Positions 1 to 7,149 of a stretch of DNA of 20,940 bases are shown one piece after another. The stretch is from a virus: positions 1 through 20,940 of the IMG/VR virus record IMGVR_UViG_3300021960_000645; one strand, 5' to 3'. Each line of letters starts with the position of its first letter. Position 1 is the stretch's first letter. The notes beneath the pieces were generated by a model that saw nothing but the letters and a program-made list of their open reading frames with translations, ran no database searches and was not told the origin of the DNA. A program made the translations under genes and the position numbers.

Positions 1-764
1 CCGGAGGGCTAGGAGGAGCAACTATTGCCAATGATGTTAATAATAGAATTACTACTGCAGTAGGTAATGGTACCTTGAACGGTGAAGCTAATCTTACATT
101 TGACGGAGGTACTCTTGGAGTATCAGGCTCTATAGACGTACTAGGACAGATTAATTTAGGTGAGGAAACTATTATTAGAGAATTCGATGCTGCAGACACA
201 GGAATAGTTAACTTGGTCGGAGGTACAAATCACGGTACAGTTATTGAAGGAGATGCTGATGGACACGTAGTAATAGGGTTGAGAAATGACGATGGAACAG
301 ACAGCTTCTCTATAGTGGCCGGTGACGGTGGTATATACTACGGTAGCGGCTATAATAAGTTAGCATTCCAAGTTTCTGGTTCCGGAAATACTATGATAGG
401 TAAGAACTTATGGGTATCTGGCTCCATTCAAGCGGAAGGAGATATTATTGCTTTCTCTTCTTCTGATATTAGATTTAAAAATAATATTACGCCAATAGAG
501 AGTCCTATTGAAAAAATTAAAGCAATAGGTGGGTATGAATTCGATTGGAATGACTTACAGGGTACTCATAAAGGACACGACGTTGGAGTCATCGCCCAAG
601 AAATCGAAAAAGTATTACCTGAAGTTGTACACACAAGACCTGACAGTTATAAAGCAGTACGTTATGAAAAAATTGTAGCTTTACTAATAGAAGCTATAAA
701 AGAACAAGAAGCTAGCATACAAGAACTAAAACAACAAGTTCAGCTTCTGCAGGATAAAAACTAG
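1..764 (+). CDS. Tail fibre/spike protein, C-terminal part, with S74 intramolecular chaperone domain (5' partial)
   Basis: The frame is open from base 3, so the gene begins upstream of the window; the TTG at 75 is not a real start. The first ~150 codons are Gly/Ser/Thr/Asn-rich with repeated short beta-type units (GVSGSIDV, WVSGSIQA), typical of a trimeric fibre shaft. From about base 462 the protein matches a peptidase S74 domain: the Ser-Asp self-cleavage motif SDIRFKNNI, then YEFDWND, a GVIAQEIEKVLPEVV block, YEKIVALLIEAIKEQ, and a C-terminal coiled coil rich in Glu, Gln and Leu. In this family (endosialidase and long tail fibre chaperones) the domain assembles the trimer and then cuts itself off at the Ser-Asp. 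The mature fibre would act at the virion surface in host recognition. The domain assignment is secure; the receptor is unknown. Confidence 0.93.
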   Translation, partial: GGLGGATIANDVNNRITTAVGNGTLNGEANLTFDGGTLGVSGSIDVLGQINLGEETIIREFDAADTGIVNLVGGTNHGTVIEGDADGHVVIGLRNDDGTDSFSIVAGDGGIYYGSGYNKLAFQVSGSGNTMIGKNLWVSGSIQAEGDIIAFSSSDIRFKNNITPIESPIEKIKAIGGYEFDWNDLQGTHKGHDVGVIAQEIEKVLPEVVHTRPDSYKAVRYEKIVALLIEAIKEQEASIQELKQQVQLLQDKN

Positions 765-766
765 AT

Positions 767-1849
767 ATGTCATTAGACAAAAAATTACCAGATGAAGCTC
801 GAGACACGGGTTACTTTTGCTCTGCCCCTTTTATCAATACAGAGTTCCAACACAGACGAACTACAGTTGATAATAAACTCCCCTTTACTCAGTATTTATG
901 CTGCCCCGCATGGAACCCAACTAATATAGCAGTATCAGAAAATCTTGATAAAAACTGGAATTCTCCTCAAGCAGTAGAAGTGAGAGAAGAAATGTTAAAA
1001 GGTAATTTTAAAAATTGTTCAACTTCTGAATGTCCTCATTTAAATACTTTCCTTTCAACAGGTAAATCTACAGGTCCTATTCAACCACTCAGTAAGTTTA
1101 AAGAACATGTACAGGATTATTCTGCTCCTTCGCTAGTTAGAATAGCAAACGATTTTGCTTGTAACCTTCAATGCCCTTCCTGTAGATTAGATTTTATACC
1201 TAACTCCGATAAAAACACCTCAGAAGTAGCAAACGTACTCGACGGAATTAAGAAATACTACACAAAAACGCTCAAAGGATTTTCAGTTAGTGGAGCGGGA
1301 GATCCATTTTATAGTACCCCTATTAGAGAGCATCTACTAAATATGGATGAAAACACATATCCTAATTTAGAATATATTAATATTGTAACTAACGGAATTA
1401 TGTTAACTCCTAAACTATGGGAAAAGTTAAAACACTTACATCCTTATATGAAACATATAGAATTTAGTATAGATGCTGCTACAAAAGATACATATGAGAA
1501 TAAAACTAGACTAAGAGGTAACTGGAATAGGTTAATTGAAAATATGAAATACATTGCTGAACAAAAAACAGTGAAGACAGTGTCTACTTCTTTTGTTGTA
1601 CAGCAAGCTAATTATCACGAAATGGAAGATTTTATACACTTAACTAAAAGTATATTTAAAAGACTTGATAAAGAACGACAACTGTATATAAAATTTTACA
1701 GAGTATTAGACTGGGCTCAATCTAAAGACCATAACTACGATAAAATGCAAGTATGGAGAGAATCGCATCCTGAATATAGCTTATTCAGAAAAGAAGTAGA
1801 AAAAGTAAAGGAGTATATGGATCAAGAAGTTATAATTAATTTTAACTAA
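767..1849 (+). CDS. Radical SAM protein with N-terminal twitch/SPASM-like cysteine region
   Basis: A 360-residue protein starting 2 nt after the fibre stop. The SAM-binding cluster motif is C132-x3-C136-x2-C139 (CNLQCPSC), followed by a GGE-like segment SGAGDP at about 175-180 and the strands of a partial TIM barrel (IVTNGIML, IEFSIDAA). N-terminal to the barrel are five more cysteines: C18 in FCSAPF, C45-C46 in YLCCPAW, and C84 and C89. This is the layout of radical SAM proteins with an N-terminal twitch or SPASM-like auxiliary Fe-S region, a group seen in phages and in surface-polysaccharide loci. The enzyme would cleave SAM reductively to make a substrate radical; the substrate cannot be read from the sequence. 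Its place directly behind the fibre gene and near an oxygenase-like gene suggests modification of a virion or host-surface component. The family call is strong; the role is inference. Confidence 0.9.
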   Translation: MSLDKKLPDEARDTGYFCSAPFINTEFQHRRTTVDNKLPFTQYLCCPAWNPTNIAVSENLDKNWNSPQAVEVREEMLKGNFKNCSTSECPHLNTFLSTGKSTGPIQPLSKFKEHVQDYSAPSLVRIANDFACNLQCPSCRLDFIPNSDKNTSEVANVLDGIKKYYTKTLKGFSVSGAGDPFYSTPIREHLLNMDENTYPNLEYINIVTNGIMLTPKLWEKLKHLHPYMKHIEFSIDAATKDTYENKTRLRGNWNRLIENMKYIAEQKTVKTVSTSFVVQQANYHEMEDFIHLTKSIFKRLDKERQLYIKFYRVLDWAQSKDHNYDKMQVWRESHPEYSLFRKEVEKVKEYMDQEVIINFN

Positions 1850-1854
1850 AAACA

Positions 1855-2349
1855 ATGGATATGACTTACCCTTCCTGGACTTACCAGGGTAGAATCTTCA
1901 ACGATATTACAGACTTCCCAGAAGATACTTATGGATTTATCTATGAGGTATACCATAAACCTACCGGCCAAAAGTATATTGGTAAAAAAGTCTTACGCTT
2001 TGAACGTAATAAAAGATTAGGTAAAAGAGCACTTGAAGCTTTACGAGAAGAACGGAAAGCACAAGGTATAGGAGGACGTGTTCCTCTCAAACAAAAAGTA
2101 GTAACAGAATCTGATTGGAAAAAGTATTATGGTTCTCATCCTACAGTAAAAAAACTTGTGAGTGAAAGTAGCGACGTTAGTAAAGATTTTGAACGTAAAA
2201 TCTTAGATTTAGTACCTAATAAAAAGCTCTTAACATATTATGAGTGTAAACACCTATTTATTAATGACGTCCTAGAGACATATAGTCATATGTATATAAA
2301 TGATAATATTCTAGGAAAATTTTATAGAAAAGATTTCAACAATGATTAA
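1855..2349 (+). CDS. GIY-YIG-like endonuclease
   Basis: A 164-residue protein. GFIYEV at 27-32 and YIGKK at 41-45 form a recognisable GIY-YIG pair. Next come an Arg/Lys-rich helix (about 48-69), the segment SDWKKYYGSHPTVKK (86-100), and E130 in YYECKHLF, which is placed like the metal-binding Glu of the fold. Phages use such enzymes as homing endonucleases (Seg type) or for DNA degradation. The protein stands alone, without an intron or a split gene, so a free-standing nuclease is most likely. Two ATGs (1855 and 1861) could be used; neither has a good ribosome binding site. The GIY element is slightly degenerate, so activity is not certain. Confidence 0.75.
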   Translation: MDMTYPSWTYQGRIFNDITDFPEDTYGFIYEVYHKPTGQKYIGKKVLRFERNKRLGKRALEALREERKAQGIGGRVPLKQKVVTESDWKKYYGSHPTVKKLVSESSDVSKDFERKILDLVPNKKLLTYYECKHLFINDVLETYSHMYINDNILGKFYRKDFNND

Positions 2350-3130
2350 ACTAAGAGAAGTCATAGGACTACCATCCCTGCAGTACCATATAGACAATGG
2401 ACTCTCTTTACATGAGAATGTCTACCGTTATTCTTCTGAAGCTTTTATACAACTATTTGCTGAAGCAAGAGAAGCTTGGAGAGACGGATATATACAGTTA
2501 AATGAAGAAGACGAAAAGCTTTTAGAAACGACTGATATAGGAGAGTATGGAGATTATAACGGTATGAAAGTACCTTTAGATCTTCCGATGGTGTCTCCTA
2601 AATATAACGCATTATTTGAAATAGGCTGTGCAATCGATGAAATGATTGAAAACGAGGAGACAATAGACGAAGCTCTTTCCATAGAAGAAATGATTGACTA
2701 TGAATTAATAAAAGAGTTAGTTGAATCGATTGGCGGTACTATTAATATGGATAAATTTAGAAAAGCAGTTCAAATTCATAACGAAACATTTGACTACTCT
2801 GGATTTGATCTTCTCAAAGCTTCTGTAGATTATATACCAGAAGCAGAGTACCAAGGTAAAAAAGTACAGCTTAATAAACCAAAACGTGGAGGTTCTAAAA
2901 AGTTCTACGTTTATGTTAAAAATCCTAAAACAGGAAACGTTAAGAAGGTATCATTTGGTGACACAGGCCTTTCAGTAAAGTTTAAACAAAAAGGAGCTAG
3001 AGCTTCATTTGCTGCACGTCATAAATGTGCACAGAAAAAAGACAAGACAAAAGCAGGATACTGGTCATGTAATATTGGTCGTTACTGGAAGAGTCTTGGC
3101 GGCAGTTCTAACTTCTCAGGATACTGGTAA
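2342..3130 (+). CDS. Conserved phage protein of unknown function with C-terminal Cys/His module
   Basis: A 262-residue protein whose start overlaps the upstream stop by 8 nt. Three parts can be seen. The N-terminal ~85 residues contain SLHENVYRYSSEAF and ETDIGEYG-like blocks (here TTDIGEYGDYNG) that I recall as recurrent in marine T4-like phages. A Glu-rich helical middle follows. The C-terminal module (about 185-262) is basic and aromatic, with KKFYVYVKNPKTG, RASFAARHKC, and DKTKAGYWSC with its single Cys. This module resembles a domain of unknown function (DUF5872-like, name uncertain) found as a tail on several phage proteins. The H-x-C and C spacing could bind a metal, but nothing here proves it. 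No enzyme motif is visible. Confidence 0.75.
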   Translation: MIKLREVIGLPSLQYHIDNGLSLHENVYRYSSEAFIQLFAEAREAWRDGYIQLNEEDEKLLETTDIGEYGDYNGMKVPLDLPMVSPKYNALFEIGCAIDEMIENEETIDEALSIEEMIDYELIKELVESIGGTINMDKFRKAVQIHNETFDYSGFDLLKASVDYIPEAEYQGKKVQLNKPKRGGSKKFYVYVKNPKTGNVKKVSFGDTGLSVKFKQKGARASFAARHKCAQKKDKTKAGYWSCNIGRYWKSLGGSSNFSGYW

Positions 3131-3134
3131 AGTT

Positions 3135-3686
3135 ATGTTAAAAAAAATTAAATTAAATTACGATTTAAAATACTTTCTACCTCCAAATCAAGATTATTCT
3201 GTGCATAAAGGCACTTGCCTTGCTCATCAGGTACATGAGTTAACTGATATACACGAAGAGTACGGATTAGGGGATACCTATACTAGCGAAAACACAGTTA
3301 TCCAACAGCTATGGTACGATGCTAATATGGTGGACTTTACCGAACTAGGTAAACAGTTAAATATGGAGGTGATCACAGTTTCTTCTATCCTGCAACCACC
3401 AGGTAACACTATAGCACTCCACAGAGATACTTTTTTTCAAATTAAAAAAAGATTCCCTGACGATAAAAGATTAAAAGTTAGAGCAAATATATATCTGGAA
3501 AATTGGAAAGTAGGTCACATGATTCAATATCAAGATATTAATAACCTAAATGAATGGAAAACTTCTGATAACTGGAAAGCAGGAGAAGGTTATTTATGGT
3601 CATCCAAACCTCTACACTTATCTTGTAATGCAGGTATGAAAGATAAGTATACTCTCCAAGTATCAGGCTTTTATAACGGAGAATGA
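3135..3686 (+). CDS. 2OG/Fe(II)-dependent oxygenase-like protein
   Basis: A 183-residue protein starting at the ATG 4 nt after the upstream stop. An open reading frame reaches back to 3009, but that part only shadows the conserved Cys/His module of the upstream gene. The core reads as a double-stranded beta-helix: PPGNTIALHRD carries an H96-x-D98 pair, RANIYLENW is the next strand, and the distal KPLHLSCNAG carries H161, followed by KYTLQVSGF. An HxD...H facial triad with PPG before it is the pattern of 2-oxoglutarate oxygenases, including aspartyl/asparaginyl hydroxylase-like proteins. K171 stands where an Arg often binds 2OG, so cofactor binding is not assured. Its neighbours are a radical SAM enzyme and a cupin-like protein, which suggests a modification cluster. 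Confidence 0.65.
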   Translation: MLKKIKLNYDLKYFLPPNQDYSVHKGTCLAHQVHELTDIHEEYGLGDTYTSENTVIQQLWYDANMVDFTELGKQLNMEVITVSSILQPPGNTIALHRDTFFQIKKRFPDDKRLKVRANIYLENWKVGHMIQYQDINNLNEWKTSDNWKAGEGYLWSSKPLHLSCNAGMKDKYTLQVSGFYNGE

Positions 3687-3946
3687 AACCTTACATAGAA
3701 GAAAAAAAAGACGGTTATATAGTAAGAGAATTTTCTTATAGTACTCCCTCATTTGAATTCGTTTGGCATAGAGACAAAGAAGATCGTATAGTCGAAGCAA
3801 CGCACGATACAGATTGGCAATTTCAATTAGACAATGAAACTCCACAGCAGTTATCAAAAAATAAACTATTTATACCAAAAGAGACCTATCACCGATTAAT
3901 AAAAGGAACAGGTGATTTAGTTGTAAAGATATGGCAAAAGGATTAA
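3683..3946 (+). CDS. Small cupin-like phage protein, function unknown
   Basis: An 87-residue protein whose ATG overlaps the preceding stop (ATGA), so translation is probably coupled. It contains EFVWHRDKEDRIVE, DTDWQFQLDNETPQQL, IPKETYHRLIKGTGDLVVKI. The alternating strands, the late 'IP...YHRLIKG' turn and the closing hydrophobic strand look like a short cupin barrel. VWHRDKED-type proteins recur in T4-like marine phages. His29 and His70 could be metal ligands, but a full cupin metal set is not clear. It sits next to the oxygenase-like gene and may belong to the same pathway. Function unknown. Confidence 0.75.
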   Translation: MKPYIEEKKDGYIVREFSYSTPSFEFVWHRDKEDRIVEATHDTDWQFQLDNETPQQLSKNKLFIPKETYHRLIKGTGDLVVKIWQKD

Positions 3947-4068
3947 CTTTAGGTACTTACGTAGATAAGCCTAAAAAGAGAAGAGCGGGAGTACACTCTA
4001 AAACTAAACAGTCTAAAAACAAAAACTCTAAAAACTACTCTAAACCGTACAGAGGACAAGGAAGATGA
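3931..4068 (+). CDS. 45-residue highly basic conserved phage protein
   Basis: A short gene overlapping its upstream neighbour by 16 nt and its downstream neighbour by 4 nt (ATGA). It reads MAKGLTLGTYVDKPKKRRAG and then a Lys/Ser/Asn-rich stretch ending YRGQGR. About one third of the residues are Lys or Arg, with no acidic residue except D12. I recall similar short proteins with a 'GTYVDKPKKKR...YRGQGR' pattern in marine T4-like phages, which supports it as a real gene despite its size. The charge suggests nucleic-acid binding, perhaps RNA or packaged DNA, but no fold or function is known. Confidence 0.75.
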   Translation: MAKGLTLGTYVDKPKKRRAGVHSKTKQSKNKNSKNYSKPYRGQGR

Positions 4069-4586
4069 AATTAACAGACTTAATATTCGAAGAAGAAAAT
4101 CAGGTAGCATCAGCTGCTAAAGCTATAAATAATGCTATCACCTCTATTGATGATAGTATGCACTACGGTGTATTTGCTAAGGCAGTAGCCCACATACTTA
4201 AAGACGAATACGGTTCTCACAATATTAAACCTTTTATGGAAACTTTACACAAGGAGTTAGGAATAGGTGAAAATTTAACAGAGGACTTCAATAAGTTTGA
4301 TAAAGAAGCTAAGGAACTTCAAAAAGAATTGGAGGACACTTACAATAGAAATGACATTTATGTTTCAATGGGGCAGTATAGCGGTAAAGATAGAGGGTAC
4401 GGTAAAGTTAGTTTTATGGTCAGAGACTTTGCAGGAATACCACCCGCTGAATGGAAAAATGTTAAAAATTTTCTTGAAGCAAAAGGATACGAGATAACTC
4501 AAGATTCTAACTTCTATGATGAAGATGATGACCGTAGATGGTATCCCCATTTAAATTTTGAATTTGATATCAATGAAGCTATCTAA
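4065..4586 (+). CDS. Conserved phage protein with capsid-targeting-like leader (MKLTDLIFE)
   Basis: A 173-residue protein, translationally coupled to the small basic gene. Its N-terminus, MKLTDLIFE|E, shows the I7-x-E9 pattern also seen at the starts of the next gene and of the kinase gene at 6920. T4 internal head proteins carry such a peptide (MKTYQEFIAE) and lose it to the prohead protease. After it comes a helical segment, YGVFAKAVAHILKDEYGSHN, with a strongly conserved look. The C-terminal half alternates strands and acidic loops (FYDEDDDRRWYPHLNFEFD). No catalytic motif is visible. Packaging in the head is an inference from the leader only; P1' here is Glu, not the usual Ala or Gly. Confidence 0.75.
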   Translation: MKLTDLIFEEENQVASAAKAINNAITSIDDSMHYGVFAKAVAHILKDEYGSHNIKPFMETLHKELGIGENLTEDFNKFDKEAKELQKELEDTYNRNDIYVSMGQYSGKDRGYGKVSFMVRDFAGIPPAEWKNVKNFLEAKGYEITQDSNFYDEDDDRRWYPHLNFEFDINEAI

Positions 4587-4773
4587 AATCATATTAGAAA
4601 ATAAAAAGTACGTTGTAAGAGAACAACTAGATATATCTGAAAAAGATGTGCTTAAGCTTAGTGAAAAGATAACAGAAAGATTAGAGGAGTATTTTGACAC
4701 AGGCAATAAGACATTAATATATCAGGTAGTTTCCGCTGCAATAGGAGACCTTCTACAAAATAACGAAGTCTAG
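4573..4773 (+). CDS. Small helical phage protein with MKLSKIILE leader
   Basis: A 66-residue protein. I chose the ATG at 4573, which overlaps the previous gene by 14 nt, over an in-frame TTG at 4558 because the ATG gives the same MKLS-type beginning as other genes here. Leader: MKLSKIILE|N, with I7-x-E9. The rest is a charged helical protein (EKDVLKLSEKITERLEEYF, then a hydrophobic helix around QVVSAAIGDLL). It could be a small internal head protein or a regulatory peptide; no family is recognised. Confidence 0.7.
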   Translation: MKLSKIILENKKYVVREQLDISEKDVLKLSEKITERLEEYFDTGNKTLIYQVVSAAIGDLLQNNEV

Positions 4774-4825
4774 TTGCTAGATCGAAAATAAGTTCTTACC
4801 TTACCATTAGGATACGGACTATTTT
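4774..4825. other. 52-nt intergenic gap before the primase gene
   Basis: The longest gap in the window. It holds no open frame of note and no hairpin that I can see. A CTATTTTATG sequence (4819-4828) runs into the primase start and is a one-base variant of the CTATTTATA motif found in other gaps. Confidence 0.4.
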
Positions 4826-5749
4826 ATGGATTATACTTTCCTTTTAGGATCAATAGAAAATATTTTAGGCAAAAGTCATAAGAGAGCTAGAGAAAACTAT
4901 GCTTTCTATTGCCCTTTCTGCAATCATAGAAAGCCAAAGTTAGAAATTAACATGGCTACTAATGAAGAAGGATATAATCCTTGGGAGTGTTGGGTTTGTC
5001 AGACTAAAGGTAGAACTATTAGATCTCTACTTAAACAGTTAAAAACACCACGGGAACAGGCCGCCGAGGTTTTAAAGTATCTGCCTAAAGGTACTACCAT
5101 AGAATATAAAGGACTATCTATAATAGAACTACCAAAAGAGTTCCAACCACTTTACTCTGCCTCTACTACATCTGTAGTTGCAAATTTAGTTAAAAAGTAT
5201 CTTTATGAACGAGGACTTACCGATAACGATTTTATTAAATATGGGATTGGATATGCAACAACTGGAGAATATGGAGGAAGAGTTATTATCCCAAGTTATT
5301 CTGGATCCAATCAACTCAACTTTTTTGTTGCACGAACTTACGATGGCAACTACTTTAAGTACAAAAATCCAGAAGCTTCCAAAGACATAATATTTTTTGA
5401 GAATCTAATAAATTGGGATACCCCTATTATTTTATGTGAAGGAGTATTTGATGCTATAGCAATACGTCGAAACGCTATACCTTTACTAGGAAAATCCGTA
5501 TCTAATTCACTTTATAAGAAAATTATTACCAGTAGGTTAAAAGATATTTATATTGCATTAGATACTGATGCTCAAGATAAGGCACTAACTATTGCCGAAA
5601 AATTTTTAAACGAAGGTAAAAGAGTCTTTTTAATTAACCTACCAGATAAAGACCCTAGTCAAATGGGCTTTAGACCTTTTACCGAATTAATCCAATCAGC
5701 AGAAGAATTAGACCTATCAGGTATAATGATGCACAAACTAGACCTATGA
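4826..5749 (+). CDS. DNA primase (zinc finger plus TOPRIM, DnaG-type/gp61-like)
   Basis: A 307-residue protein. The N-terminal zinc-binding region has C29-x2-C32 (CPFCNH) and C55-x2-C58 (CWVC), spaced like a CHC2-type finger. The middle (YLYERGLTDNDFIKYGIGY, GRVIIPSY) matches the DnaG-type core. The TOPRIM fold follows: E205 in LCEGVFDA and D246-x-D248 in ALDTDAQDKA, the expected metal-binding acids. It would synthesise RNA primers for lagging-strand replication with a phage helicase that is not in this window. It is short and lacks a clear helicase-interaction domain. The ATG at 4826 lies after the second-longest kind of gap in the window (52 nt), and a CTATTTTATG sequence runs into the start. 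The next gene starts inside its stop. Confidence 0.93.
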   Translation: MDYTFLLGSIENILGKSHKRARENYAFYCPFCNHRKPKLEINMATNEEGYNPWECWVCQTKGRTIRSLLKQLKTPREQAAEVLKYLPKGTTIEYKGLSIIELPKEFQPLYSASTTSVVANLVKKYLYERGLTDNDFIKYGIGYATTGEYGGRVIIPSYSGSNQLNFFVARTYDGNYFKYKNPEASKDIIFFENLINWDTPIILCEGVFDAIAIRRNAIPLLGKSVSNSLYKKIITSRLKDIYIALDTDAQDKALTIAEKFLNEGKRVFLINLPDKDPSQMGFRPFTELIQSAEELDLSGIMMHKLDL

Positions 5750-6528
5750 TAAAACAAGGTATGAACATTCTCGAACAAAACGAGAAGAAAAGACTAGACT
5801 TTAATCCTGATTTAAAACAAATAAACTTCTTAGATAGAAGAGTTTACAAGAGAGGCGAAGGAGTATATTACCCGTCCGTAACCACTATACTCCAGTATAT
5901 GCCCAAGAATAAGTTCTTTGAGACATGGATCAAGGACGTTGGGCATAACGCCGATCTTATTATGAGAAAGGCAGGTAAAGAAGGAACTCAAGTTCATGAA
6001 GCTTGTGAGAAGCTTGTATTAGGAGAAGAAGTATCATGGATGGATAATTTCGGTAATGCTAAATACTCTCAGATTGTATGGGAAATGATTCTTAAATTTT
6101 ATGATTTTTGGTCCACTCATAAACCGAAGTTAATCTCTACAGAAGATTTTGTATGGTCTGACGAATATAAGTATGCAGGAACTGCAGATTTAGTTGTTGA
6201 AATGGATGGAGAGATTTGGCTTCTAGATATTAAAACCTCTAACAGTCTACATAAGTCATATGATCTTCAGCTTGCTTCTTATGCTAAAGCATTAGGAGAG
6301 TCTAAAGGAATCAAAATTCAAAGAACTGGAATTATTTGGTTAAAAGCTAACACAAGATCGGCTTCTAAGAAAAAAGGAGTATACCAAGGTAAAGGTTGGC
6401 AAATAAAAATCATAGATGAAATAGATAAAAACTTTGAACTATTCCAGATGATCTACAAACTGTATGCATTAGAAAACCCTGTAACAGAACCTATTTACAA
6501 TTCTTACCCTACTACACTAAAGCTGTAA
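5746..6528 (+). CDS. PD-(D/E)XK nuclease, RecB/Cas4-like exonuclease
   Basis: A 260-residue protein starting with an ATGA overlap on the primase stop; an alternative ATG is at 5761. It carries the ordered motifs of RecB-family nucleases: GTQVHE (H84, E85), YAGTADLV with D148, LLDIKTS with D161-x-K163, and QLASYAKAL with Q175. YYPSVTTILQYMPK near the N-terminus is also usual in this group. The expected activity is metal-dependent exonucleolytic digestion of DNA in recombination, repair or host-DNA turnover. Coupling to the primase points to a replication or recombination role. Confidence 0.9.
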   Translation: MIKQGMNILEQNEKKRLDFNPDLKQINFLDRRVYKRGEGVYYPSVTTILQYMPKNKFFETWIKDVGHNADLIMRKAGKEGTQVHEACEKLVLGEEVSWMDNFGNAKYSQIVWEMILKFYDFWSTHKPKLISTEDFVWSDEYKYAGTADLVVEMDGEIWLLDIKTSNSLHKSYDLQLASYAKALGESKGIKIQRTGIIWLKANTRSASKKKGVYQGKGWQIKIIDEIDKNFELFQMIYKLYALENPVTEPIYNSYPTTLKL

Positions 6529-6540
6529 CTATTTATTTAT

Positions 6541-7149
6541 ATGAGGAATATTTGGTTACTTGCATTTATTTTCGTATTTTTAGTAAGCTGTAGTTCACTA
6601 CAGTTACAACTGTCAACATTAAATTATGTCTCTTCTAGAGCTAGTTTAAGTACGACAGTTCGACCGAGAGTAAATACATTTGAAAGTTACTATGACTTTA
6701 ACTATAATAGTTTCTTATATAGAAATGGTTACTACTGGAACAATTGGAACTATAGGTATAATTGGTGGTTCCCAAGTTACGGGCTGGAATATGACTATTG
6801 GCTTTATAGTAGTACCCCTCTTTTATATAGACCGTACATTAGACCTACGGTTGAACCAAGGCCAATACCAAGAAACAGAGAATTATTTAGACCAAGAACA
6901 AGAGTAAACGGAAGAAGAAATGAAACTATCAACACTAATCTTAGAAGCCCGAGACAAACCCAAACTCGTAGTGATGGCGGGCGGAGCTGGAGTAGGGAAG
7001 TCTTACCTTCTCAACCAACTAGACCTAGGATCTCTACCCCTAGTCAACCCAGACAAATACGTAGAGGATCCCAACAGCCCAGCATACAACAAACTAACAT
7101 CAGGCGTAGCTCTAGCCAACAAGGAAGCAGAAGACCTATCAAGCAATAA
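6541..7149 (+). CDS. Predicted lipoprotein, Tyr/Trp/Asn-rich then Arg/Pro/Gln/Ser-rich; overlaps kinase gene by 230 nt
   Basis: A 202-residue protein. The N-terminus is a type II signal peptide: MR, a hydrophobic core WLLAFIFVFL, and lipobox LVS-C17-SS, so the mature protein should begin at a lipidated Cys17. With Ser at +2, outer-membrane sorting is likely by the Enterobacteria rule. About residues 48-100 are dense in Tyr, Trp and Asn; the rest is low-complexity Arg/Pro/Gln/Ser. The last 77 codons lie over the start of the kinase gene in another frame. The codon shift in the kinase gene, which ends with this stop, argues that the reading frame is under selection and not accidental. Possible roles are superinfection exclusion, host-surface change or an outer spanin; none is shown. 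TATTTATTTATATG leads directly into the start. Confidence 0.72.
   Translation: MRNIWLLAFIFVFLVSCSSLQLQLSTLNYVSSRASLSTTVRPRVNTFESYYDFNYNSFLYRNGYYWNNWNYRYNWWFPSYGLEYDYWLYSSTPLLYRPYIRPTVEPRPIPRNRELFRPRTRVNGRRNETINTNLRSPRQTQTRSDGGRSWSREVLPSQPTRPRISTPSQPRQIRRGSQQPSIQQTNIRRSSSQQGSRRPIKQ
6920..7149 (+). other. Dual-coding segment: lipoprotein C-terminus over kinase N-terminus
   Basis: Two frames are open on the same strand. Kinase wobble positions are first positions of lipoprotein codons. In the first 76 kinase codons I count 7 ending in T and 25 ending in C; in the next 76 codons I count 35 ending in T and 9 in C. The switch falls at the lipoprotein stop (7147-7149). That is expected if the first-position C/A bias of CAA, CCN, AGA and AGC codons in the lipoprotein constrains the kinase frame. 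Confidence 0.7.

Noticed and set aside
3009-3134. Upstream extension of the oxygenase-like gene
   Set aside because: This part overlaps the conserved Cys/His end of the previous gene in another frame and shows no conserved look. The ATG at 3135 gives normal spacing.
4124-4131. TATAAATA on the + strand
   Set aside because: It is inside the coding part of the gene at 4065 (codons for Ala-Ile-Asn-Asn) and not near a gene start, so it is treated as chance.
6680-6907. 75-codon + strand frame inside the lipoprotein gene
   Set aside because: It lies in the Tyr/Trp-rich part and shows no motif. The codon-usage evidence supports the lipoprotein frame instead.
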